The notes beneath the pieces are model-generated. The model did not search any database, had not been told where the DNA came from, and saw only the letters and a program-made list of their open reading frames with translations. Both the position numbers and the translations under genes were made by a program. Below, piece by piece: positions 54,898 through 63,282 of a stretch of 64,000 bases of DNA. The DNA is taken from the NCBI GenBank assembly GCA_963792655.1, contig CAWBWU010000010.1, positions 186,001 to 250,000 of the forward strand, in the 5' to 3' direction. Source of the stretch: DOZZ01 sp963792655 (lineage in GTDB: Bacteria > Acidobacteriota > Terriglobia > Bryobacterales > Bryobacteraceae). The number at the start of each line of letters is the position of its first letter. Positions within the stretch are counted from its first letter, which is position 1.

Positions 54898-55299
54898 ATG
54901 AGTAGCCAGGCCCAAGGCATGTCCCAAGCGGAACACGTCCCGTTCACCAAACTTCAGTCGGTCGCACTGGTTTTCGTCTGCACCATCTTAGGAGCTGCAG
55001 CTCAGGTTTTCATGAAGATTGGCGGGCAGCAACTGCAGCATTTCGAGATTGCCCGCGTGCTGACCGACCTTCCGCTGCTTGCCGGATATACCCTCTATGG
55101 CATCAACACCGTGCTGCTGATGTTTGCTCTGCGCGATGGTGAGCTATCAATGCTTTACCCTGTGATTGCATTGACTTACGTGTGGGTGACGATACTCAGC
55201 GTGATCCTCTTTCATGACCTGATCAGTCCGTTGAAGATTGCCGGGATCGTGCTCATCATGGCAGCAGTTATCGTACTGGGCCGGGCTGGAACACGATGA
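54898..55299 (+). CDS. small EamA/DMT-type membrane protein (first of three)
   Basis: 133 residues from ATG 54898 (ATG 54919 is also possible). Four hydrophobic segments and the sequence LGAAAQVFMKIGGQQ with a conserved Lys resemble half-size DMT (SMR/ArnE-ArnF-like) transporters, which act as dimers. It is divergent from lepB and overlaps the next gene by 4 bases (ATGA). The similarity of the next protein suggests a hetero-dimer. Substrate unknown. Confidence 0.8.
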   Translation: MSSQAQGMSQAEHVPFTKLQSVALVFVCTILGAAAQVFMKIGGQQLQHFEIARVLTDLPLLAGYTLYGINTVLLMFALRDGELSMLYPVIALTYVWVTILSVILFHDLISPLKIAGIVLIMAAVIVLGRAGTR

Positions 55300-55643
55300 C
55301 GACGCCGCTCAGTTCCATGGGCCTGGTGTTCATCGCGTCATTGATCGGTTCATTTGGCGCTGTGTTTCTTAAGATGGGCGCCGACCGCCTGAAGATGGGC
55401 GTTCGGCACGTGATCAGCGTGCCTGCCGCTATCGGTGTGGCGCTCTTCCTGGTCTCGTCGGTGTTCTTCGTTCTGGGCATCCGCCACGGAGAACTCTCGG
55501 TGCTCTACCCCATGGTGTCACTCGGTTATATCTGGACTATGGTCTGGTCGCGCCTGTTCTTCAACGAGCCCATTACGCGGCCTAAGTACATGGCGCTGGG
55601 CATGATCCTGGTGGGCATCACGATGATTGCCCGCGCGGGTTAA
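55296..55643 (+). CDS. small EamA/DMT-type membrane protein (second of three)
   Basis: 115 residues with four hydrophobic segments (SLIGSFGAVFLKMGADRLK, VALFLVSSVFFVLGI, SVLYPMVSLGYIWTMVW and MALGMILVGITMIARAG). It is clearly paralogous to the preceding protein (both have a VFxKxG motif and the GELS-x-LYP loop) and overlaps it by 4 bases, so the two are likely a paired transporter. The YnfA-like gene follows in the same frame right after its stop. Confidence 0.8.
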   Translation: MTTPLSSMGLVFIASLIGSFGAVFLKMGADRLKMGVRHVISVPAAIGVALFLVSSVFFVLGIRHGELSVLYPMVSLGYIWTMVWSRLFFNEPITRPKYMALGMILVGITMIARAG

Positions 55644-55646
55644 GCT

Positions 55647-55967
55647 CTGCTCTGGTATCTTGCGGCCGCGCTGCTGGAGATCGCCGGCTGCTATGCCTTC
55701 TGGGCGTGGCTGCGGTTGCACAAAAGCCCGCTCTGGATCGCACCCGGAGTACTTTCACTCGTCGCCTTTGCGGTTTGTCTGACGCGCATACCTGAACTCA
55801 CTGCTGGCCGCACTTATGCCGCGTATGGTGGTGTGTACATTGCGTCGTCTTTGATCTGGCTGCGTGCGGTCGAGGGCACCGCGCCAGACCGATGGGATCT
55901 AACGGGAGCCGCAATTGCTCTGGCCGGTGCGGCTGTTATCTTTTTTGGTCCGCGCGGCTCAATATAA
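55647..55967 (+). CDS. YnfA-family membrane protein (start uncertain)
   Basis: About 106 residues if CTG 55647 is used. The sequence LWYLAAALLEIAGCYAFWAW and PLWIAPG, then RTYAAYGGVYIASSLIWL, RPDRWDLTG-like PDRWDLTGAAIALAGAAVIFFGPRG, match the YnfA/UPF0060 family along its whole length, yet no ATG, GTG or TTG exists between the upstream stop (55641-55643) and TTG 55716, which would delete the first helix. Either CTG is the start or a base is wrong. It is the third small multidrug-like transporter in a row. The end overlaps the convergent VanZ gene by 32 bases. Confidence 0.75.
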   Translation: MLWYLAAALLEIAGCYAFWAWLRLHKSPLWIAPGVLSLVAFAVCLTRIPELTAGRTYAAYGGVYIASSLIWLRAVEGTAPDRWDLTGAAIALAGAAVIFFGPRGSI

Positions 55968-57045
55968 GCGCCATCAACACTGCAAGCAAGGGATCTGTGA
56001 TCTCTGCGATGTGTGCGGGCATGTGAAGCTGCGCGAGTTCCAGCATCAGCAACAAGGCTGCCACAAACAACGCGGATTGCCACCATCGCATTCCGATCCT
56101 GACCGCCAGCCAAACTGCTGACCCATAGACGAAAAGCTTGTGCAGAAGTGTGCCGAATGCGCGCTCCCACTCGCCGCGAAACATCGCGACGAACGGCATC
56201 CAGAGGAACGGCTGCGCCTTGGCGCTCCAGTAGAACGGAGCTAAGCCTGTGACTACGATACTGGCGATCACCAGCGCGAGTAAAACGCGATCGCGCGAGC
56301 GATAGTGCGATAGCACCAGCCACAAGACACCGCCCGCGATTGCGCCGGCAAAGCTGGCCGAGTGCGGCTCAGTATGAACAATCAGGAAGCGCGCAGGCAG
56401 CAGCACAAACAGCAGGACGTACAGCGGCGACCATCCCTTGCGTCCTGACGCTACTTGCAGCAGGCGCCCGGCGACCGCCCACTCAGCGGCCGACGCAAGA
56501 AAGCCTGGCCAGGCGAATGGCTCGCCGGTGAACATGGCCCACTTCACGCGCAAATGCGTGCGGCTCATATCGGGCATGAACGGGAATAGCATGGCCGCAA
56601 GCCAGCAGCAGAGCAGCATAGCGGGTCCCGTTGCCTCGGCGCGAAAGGCTACGCTGCGCCCCGTCCGCAACCATAAGCTGGAACACAGTGCTCCCAGGCA
56701 GGCGCCGGTTACGTTCATCGCCAGATCGAGACCACTGCAAACGCGGTGGTCATCGAATAACTGCAACATCTCCATGCTGGCCGACAGGACTGCCGCCAGC
56801 AATACCGGCAGTGCCCAGCGCGCACGACGCCAGCGTGAAAACGCAAGAAATCCCGAGGCTCCGAACGGAACGTAGAGCATCACGTTGATCGGGATATCCA
56901 TCAGCAGAAACCGGTCGAGCCGGTCTGGCCACGAGTGAAGCAAAATCACCAGCGGGGTACCGGCTTGCTGCGCCGCGTGAAAATCCCACGGGTAAAGAGA
57001 GCCGTAGACGATCAGCGCGGTGACCAGCAGGAATACGCGAAGCAA
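55936..57045 (-). CDS. VanZ-like membrane protein
   Basis: 369 residues with about nine hydrophobic segments. The N-terminal third (LIVYGSLYPWDFH, DIPINVMLYVPFGASGFLAF and DLAMNVTGACLGAL) resembles VanZ-like domains, and a related pattern returns near the C terminus (FVYGSAVWLAVRIG, HMPAHIAEITDPLLAVLMA), suggesting two VanZ-type units in one chain. VanZ confers teicoplanin resistance in enterococci, but the molecular role of homologues is unclear. The gene is divergent from the large secreted protein gene, 53 bases away, so they may share a regulatory region. Confidence 0.8.
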   Translation of the reverse strand: MLRVFLLVTALIVYGSLYPWDFHAAQQAGTPLVILLHSWPDRLDRFLLMDIPINVMLYVPFGASGFLAFSRWRRARWALPVLLAAVLSASMEMLQLFDDHRVCSGLDLAMNVTGACLGALCSSLWLRTGRSVAFRAEATGPAMLLCCWLAAMLFPFMPDMSRTHLRVKWAMFTGEPFAWPGFLASAAEWAVAGRLLQVASGRKGWSPLYVLLFVLLPARFLIVHTEPHSASFAGAIAGGVLWLVLSHYRSRDRVLLALVIASIVVTGLAPFYWSAKAQPFLWMPFVAMFRGEWERAFGTLLHKLFVYGSAVWLAVRIGMRWWQSALFVAALLLMLELAQLHMPAHIAEITDPLLAVLMALILSRADQKR

Positions 57046-57098
57046 CTCATCAGTACAGCACGGCGCAAAAAGCGCGCTGGTAAAATTGAGCGTTCCGC

Positions 57099-60000
57099 AT
57101 GCGAATCCCCTTGGGCCTGCTCTGCCTCGCCGCAGCCGTCTCCTCCCGCGCCGCCGTTACAGGCGTAAGCGTGTCGGTGACGAACACCCAAGCAGTGATT
57201 CAATACACCGCGCCCGATACCCAGCCGTGCAAAGTGCAGGTGAGCGAAGTGGCGGACTTCTCGGTGCCTGTGAACGATACGGATACAAAGAAGTTCCCCG
57301 ACTCGGATCTCGACACGCGGGCCGGAAGTTTGCAGGATGGCACGCAGCGCACGTTCGTCGCGGGCAAACGCGTTGCCGAGCGCGGCTCCGATCACGTGTT
57401 TTACTCTCGCGCGCTACAAGCGTTGACCAGACACTTCTATCGCATCACGTGTGGCGGCGATACGCAGTCCGGTGAATTCACCACGGCCAATCTCCTGATG
57501 GGCAACACCTATACCGAGCCGCAACCGGTCGACCCGCTGCAGCCGGGTGAGTATGCATGGCCCACACTCTCTTACTCGGATCGCAAGCAGCGCGTGGTCG
57601 ATCCCCAAACCGGGTTGCTGATCCGGCACGTTTCCCTGCCCGGCGACCGCGTGATCACTGCACCGAATCAGTCGCAGCCGTTCCAATTCGCGCGATCGGC
57701 AACGTGGAAGGATCCGGCCGGCGCGCTCTCTCGCATCGGCGGCGGAGCGGGCGCTTCGATTGGCGGCAACAATACCGGAACCTTGTTGTTAACCGCGCAG
57801 AACAACGAGTACGCCGGGTACATTAGTTTTTTCAAGGGCGGCCACGGCATCAACCAGTACACGTTGAACTGGTTCCAGGTAGTGCTCACAGCGGCAACCG
57901 ATTCCGCAGCTTGCGACACCGCCGGCAGCGATGATTGCAAGCTGACCGTATGCCTCACGATCAACGGCGTCGCGTGCTACGCAGGAGCGCGCCAATTCGA
58001 TCTCGCTCTGAACACGAAGCAGTCGCGCTTCACGCTGGGGAAGGCAGGGCAAGCCATCGATCTGTGGCAGGCTGCGGGTGCGCGTCCGCCCAATGGCGCC
58101 GAGATCGCAACGCGCACCGGCAAGGTGAATTGCGACGGATCGGCCAATGTAGTCTGGGCGGAGGGCAATCCCTTCGCAACGCACTGGAGCGCGGGCAGCA
58201 CCATCACCATAGACAAGCAGGATTTCACTATCGCCCATGTGCAGGACACCGCACACCTGACGATCACGGGCTCGTGCTCGCCTGGCAAAGGCAGAACTTT
58301 CGCCGCGACGAACTTCGGCGTGCTGTTTCGCAAGAAGACCGCGAGCGCCAATCACGTGTCGGTAAACTCCAGCACCGTGAGCTACCAGATGGGTGTCTTC
58401 CCCTCCTGGGATTACACGGGCGCGTTTGATCTCTGCGCGGCGGAGCCCGTAAAAGGCGCGAACGGAAGGCCTGGCTATAACTGCGTGCTGCCCGAGAGCG
58501 GGATGATCTACTGGATCGATGCCGAATCCGGCGAGTCGCATCTGTTTGCGCGTTACATGAGCAACGGCAAGCCAGTGACGAATGGCTGTGGCAATTCCGA
58601 CTCGCAAATCTTCGATTCGTTGAACCCGGATATCTGGTATTGCGGTGGAAGCACGGCGGCAGGGGCCGAACAAAATCCTTACCGTGTGCATTACTTCGGC
58701 AATCATCTGGAGCCGGACAACACGCAGTCACCGGGACATTTCGAAGAAGGCGAAAACCTGCCGGAGTGCTTGGGTATGACAACTCCGCGCAACCAGCCCT
58801 GCTTACAGTACTCGCCAATTACGGAAGGCGCTGACTTACTCACGCTCACCACGGCCTTTGATCCTCAATTCCAAAAAGATCGGTTCCGGCACTTCTTTCT
58901 GGTGGGGCTGGAAAATGGCGTGATGGTGTTTCGCGTGTGGCGCGGCGCTCACAGTTCGATTGGCTGGACGGTTGTGTTCGATCCCAACGCCACCAAAAAC
59001 GGCGAGGCGGCGAATGCCGGTTGTGTCGGTGGCGGCAAGCCCGGCTGTGTCATCGCGGCAATGCCTTCGTGGTCGCGTAAGGGCGCGCGTTGGTGTGCGC
59101 TCAAGGGCAACGACCCGATGTCGCAACCGGGGTGGCTTTCAATCAGCGCTTATATCTGGGGTGCGCCGGGTGATACAGCGCCCGGCGTCGGACCCTATCA
59201 AGCTGATGTAGTGGAGGGCTCTCGGTTCACCAAGACGCTTACGGCGTGTCCGGCGAACAGTTTCAAGGTGACGGGCGATCGTTGCACGACAGTCAAGGTA
59301 AGCGGCGAACCGCGCGACGCGTCGCCATGCACAGCAAATCTCAACGACTGCGGCGGTGCCCTCGAATCAGGCGCGCCCGGTGAATTGCAAACTGCCGAAG
59401 TGGGCGATGAGTTCACTGCGGGGCCCGCTGGCAGCGATGAAGAAGTGATGCGGCTGATCGCGAAAGAGGGCCGCACCTGGACGTTCGAACGCGGCGTCAA
59501 TGGCAACGTGACGGAGCGGCCGCCCGAACACCGCGGCATTCGCGTTCTGCGCGGCAAATCCTGACCCTAAGAACAGGGTCGGCAACCTGGAAGTTTATTG
59601 GAATTACCTCGGCGATCCGCACGGACGCAACACCGATGGGAAGACGATTCTGGGCGACCGCTACGGCGTAAACGCGCATTTCTTCATGCAGAATGGCGTG
59701 AAGGCAACGGGCTACACCGAAGACAAGCGCTGTTCCGGCGCTGACAAACATTTCTGTTATCAGGTCAGCACTTTTCAGTCGATCCCGCAGTACGTGTCGG
59801 CTCCGCCCACGGGTATCGCCACACAGGACCCATCGTTTGCAGGTAAGTCTGCGCCGGCCTTTCCAAACCAGTTGCAACAGCATCCAAGCGGCCCGGGTAT
59901 TCATGCGAGTGTGGAAGATCGCCACTACTTCTTCGATGCACGCCCGTTCAACGGTTCGCCGCTATCGGGATCTGTGGGAACGGAGGGCGCGCACCCCGCG

Positions 60001-60897
60001 ACTGTCATCGCGGCCGGCTTTTACAAGTTCACCGCGGCCCAAACCGGTACGCTCGATCGCAAGTATCTGCCGACCTTTGCATTTGCCGGATCTAAGCCCT
60101 TGCTGGATGTGTCCGGGCCGCAAAGCAAACTCACGGGAGATGCTGCCGACTCCTATCGCTACTGTGTCGCGCTGATTGCGGGCGAATGCCAGCCCGCTTC
60201 CGCGCCCGGCGATGTATTCGTCAACGCGCCCTTCGTGACCAAGCCCTACTGTTCGCATCCGGGGCAGGCGTCGGGGCTACCCGACGAGTACGACCTCTGT
60301 ATCGGCAATAACGCGATGGTCTACAACTCGATCATGCAGATCGGTGCAGAAGGAATCGATAACACGGGCGCGCACCAGCGAATGATCAGCAAAGGTCTGG
60401 GACGGAACCGGCTGTTAACACCCTTTTGGCATTCGCACTCGCTCGCGAACGGGCGCTGGGCATTGGTCAAGACGGAATATATTAACGGCGTGGCCGACAT
60501 GATACTCGCGGTTCACGTGCCTCCCCCGCCCGCTCCGGATAACATCGATCGCAGCACTTTCGTTCCGGTGATGGTAAAACTGCAACCGCCGGCGGGCATC
60601 AGCGCGGACAACGCTTATGTGGAATTCGGCTACGGAGAATACAGCTCCACCGGCCATCTCTACTGCACGTCCCGCGCGGAAGAATGCGCGGCGTTCTCGA
60701 CCACTGTGAAGACGGCGACGCCCTTTCTATTCGCAGCGACAGAAGCCGCCAGGCTGAGTGGCACTGCGTGCGCGACGGGCTGCACCATCGCGGTGCCTGC
60801 TGTCTCGCAACGAGTGCTCTACACTCGCGGGGTCTTCCGCGATGCCAAAAAGAACGTGGTGGCGAAAGGCCCCGTGTCCGCAGTCGTCACGCCCTAG
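57099..60897 (+). CDS. very large secreted protein of unknown function, frameshifted
   Basis: About 1265 residues when one extra base near 59557-59562 is removed (…GKS joins DPKNRVGNLEVYWNYLG). Signal peptide (MRIPLGLLCLAAAVSSRA) and an N-terminal Fn3-like beta domain (VTGVSVSVTNTQAVIQY), then a large beta-rich region with many Cys residues in close pairs (CDTAGSDDCKLTVC) and Trp/Gly-rich loops. I do not recognise the family and see no catalytic motif. The two open frames (57099-59564 and 59686-60897) are one protein by continuity. It is followed directly by an MBOAT gene, which suggests work on an extracellular polymer. Confidence 0.75.
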
Positions 60898-62328
60898 ATG
60901 CTGTTTAACTCCGTCGAGTTCTTCATCTTCTTCCCGGTAGTGACTGCGGTCTTCTTTGCGCTGCCGCACCGTCTGCGCTGGGTGTGGCTGTTGATCGCCA
61001 GCGCGTACTTTTACATGGCGTTTGTGCCGGTCTACATTCTGATCCTGATCTTCACGATCGTGACGGACTACGTTTGTGGACTGCGCATCGACGCATCCCA
61101 AGGCGCTACACGGAAGCGGTGGCTGCTGGTCAGCATTTTGGCGAACGGTTCCGTGCTGTGCTTTTTCAAGTACTTCAACTTCGCCAATCAGAACATCGCG
61201 GGACTCGCGCACTTCCTGGGTTGGAACTACACGCCCGCGCTGCTGCGCATCCTGTTGCCGATCGGACTGTCGTTCCACACCTTTCAGTCCATGAGCTATA
61301 CGATCGAGGTGTACCGCGGCAAATTTCCCGCTGAACGGCATCTTGGATATCTGGCGCTGTACGTTCTGTTCTACCCGCAGTTGGTAGCGGGGCCGATCGA
61401 ACGTCCGCAAAATCTGTTGCCGCAATTTCATACGCCACAAACTTTCGACTACGCACGCGCGGTTGAAGGATTGAAGCTCATCTTCTGGGGTTTATTTCTG
61501 AAGATGACGATTGCGGACCGCCTCGCGCCCTTGGTCAATCGCACGTACACCGACCCGCTGAGTCACTCGGGCCTCGAACTGCTGATCGCGACGGTGCTGT
61601 TTGCGTTCCAGATCTTTTGCGACTTCGCCGGGTACTCAACCATCGCCATCGGCAGTGCGCTGGTGATGGGTTATCGATTGATGGTGAACTTCCGCGCGCC
61701 GTATCTTGCGGCGTCGACGGTTGAGTTCTGGCAGCGCTGGCACATCTCACTCTCCACGTGGTTTCGCGACTACCTGTATATTCCGCTCGGCGGCAACCGC
61801 GTTTCCGAACACCGGCGCTACTTCAATCTGCTGCTCGTATTTCTCGTCAGCGGCCTGTGGCATGGCGCGAATTGGACTTATGTTGCATGGGGCGCGCTGA
61901 ACGGAATTTACGTGGTGGCGCACAATGCGCTGCGGCCCGTGCGCGAGTCGATTGCGCGTGTGCTCGGCCTGACGCGCGTACCAGGCGTGCGGCACTTCAT
62001 CGCTACATTGATTACGTTCGCGCTGGTCTGTCTCGCGTGGGTGTTCTTTCGCGCTGACAGCATCACCGATGCTTTCAACATCATCAATCGCATTGCGCAC
62101 TTCTCTTTGCACGACCGGCTGGACTTCGCATCCAAGCTCATGCTTCCGGCCGCGTTGATCGTGTTTCTGCTGCTCATCCAGATGATTCAACAGCGGCATT
62201 CAATCAGCCGCTGGTTCGCCGTACAGCCCGCTTTGTTGCGATGGCCGGCTTACTACGTGGCGATTGTCGCGTGGATGCTGCTGACCAACTTCGCCGGTGA
62301 GCGGCAGTTCATCTATTTTCAATTCTGA
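60898..62328 (+). CDS. MBOAT family O-acyltransferase (AlgI-like)
   Basis: 476 residues with about ten membrane segments. MBOAT regions include YFNFANQNIAGLAHFLGW, LLPIGLSFHTFQSMSY, FYPQLVAGPIERPQNLLPQF and the catalytic His in GLWHGANWTYVAWGALNG. The closest type is the AlgI group that passes acetyl groups from the cytoplasm to a periplasmic partner acting on a polysaccharide. It starts on the base following the stop of the large secreted protein and ends 9 bases before the SGNH-like frame. That compact arrangement resembles alginate acetylation operons. Confidence 0.93.
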   Translation: MLFNSVEFFIFFPVVTAVFFALPHRLRWVWLLIASAYFYMAFVPVYILILIFTIVTDYVCGLRIDASQGATRKRWLLVSILANGSVLCFFKYFNFANQNIAGLAHFLGWNYTPALLRILLPIGLSFHTFQSMSYTIEVYRGKFPAERHLGYLALYVLFYPQLVAGPIERPQNLLPQFHTPQTFDYARAVEGLKLIFWGLFLKMTIADRLAPLVNRTYTDPLSHSGLELLIATVLFAFQIFCDFAGYSTIAIGSALVMGYRLMVNFRAPYLAASTVEFWQRWHISLSTWFRDYLYIPLGGNRVSEHRRYFNLLLVFLVSGLWHGANWTYVAWGALNGIYVVAHNALRPVRESIARVLGLTRVPGVRHFIATLITFALVCLAWVFFRADSITDAFNIINRIAHFSLHDRLDFASKLMLPAALIVFLLLIQMIQQRHSISRWFAVQPALLRWPAYYVAIVAWMLLTNFAGERQFIYFQF

Positions 62329-62337
62329 GAGCCGGCC

Positions 62338-63282
62338 CTGATCACGAAACTCATCGTTCGCATTCTGCTTCTGATCGTGCCGCTTGCCGTCGTGTGTTAC
62401 TTAGTCGCTATCCGGCCGCTTGGGCACGTCGAGAACTCTTTCTACGCGGCTGCCATCGATAAAGAGAAGCTGCTGCGCGAAACGCCGAGCCCCAAGATTG
62501 TGTTCCTTGGCGGATCGAACATCGCTTTTGGCATGGACTGCGAACGGGTCGAGCGGGAACTCGGCCGGCCAACAATCAACATGGGTGTGCATGCGGGCTT
62601 AGGCGTTGCTTATCAATTGCAGGAAGCGGCGCCGGGCCTGCGCAGCGGGGACGTGTTCATTCTGGTGCCTGAGTACGATCAGGCCTTTGGCACACTGCTC
62701 TACGGCAACGCCGACGCGTGGGACGCGATGAGCTACAACCCTGACGCCTGGCATTACGTTCATAACTTCAACCAGTGGGGACAATTGCTCGGCGGCGTAC
62801 CGGAGCTGTTGCGTGAGCAGTTGATCCGCGTTGCCACACACAACCCGCACGCCCGCGTGGCAACCGGCGTATACACACGCCAGGGCTTCAACGCGCATGG
62901 CGACATGGTGGCGCATCTGAACGCGCCGCAACCGCCGGCGTTGCAGGTGCCCATCACCATTGCGGTTCCCGAGTTCAACCGCAGCTTTTTGAAAGTGCTG
63001 CGTGACTTCGATCAACTCGCACGGCAGCGCGGCGCGCGCTTCTACTTCATGCCGCCATGCATCGCGCAATCGTATTGGGACAAGTCGCAAGTGCCGATCA
63101 ACTATCTGGTGGATCAGATTCGCCGCCAGGGTTCTCCGGAAGTAATCGGCAATCCCGCAGACCGAGTCTTACCGGACAGCGACTTCTTTGACACTGTCTA
63201 CCATCAGAACGCAACGGGACGTGAAGCATCGATCACAAAGCTGCTCCCGGTACTACGCGCGGCTATCTTACAGAAGCCCTAG
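62338..63282 (+). CDS. SGNH-hydrolase-like membrane-anchored protein (start uncertain)
   Basis: About 314 residues if CTG 62338 is used, or 301 from GTG 62377. The former gives a full N-terminal anchor (LIVRILLLIVPLAVVCYLVA) and the latter cuts it in half. After a short linker come a Ser block (FLGGSNIAFGMD), an Asn-Gly block (PTINMGVHAGLG) and, near the end, an Asp/His block (SDFFDTVYHQNATG), the order expected for SGNH-type esterases or acetyltransferases such as AlgJ/AlgX. It directly follows an MBOAT gene and is probably its extracytoplasmic partner. Its stop shares CTAG with the convergent DUF993 gene. Confidence 0.75.
   Translation: MITKLIVRILLLIVPLAVVCYLVAIRPLGHVENSFYAAAIDKEKLLRETPSPKIVFLGGSNIAFGMDCERVERELGRPTINMGVHAGLGVAYQLQEAAPGLRSGDVFILVPEYDQAFGTLLYGNADAWDAMSYNPDAWHYVHNFNQWGQLLGGVPELLREQLIRVATHNPHARVATGVYTRQGFNAHGDMVAHLNAPQPPALQVPITIAVPEFNRSFLKVLRDFDQLARQRGARFYFMPPCIAQSYWDKSQVPINYLVDQIRRQGSPEVIGNPADRVLPDSDFFDTVYHQNATGREASITKLLPVLRAAILQKP

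Noticed and set aside
59686..60897. Separate secreted gene after 59564
   Set aside because: It has no signal peptide or ribosome site, and its sequence continues that of the preceding frame with one base removed, so it is the C-terminal part of the same protein.
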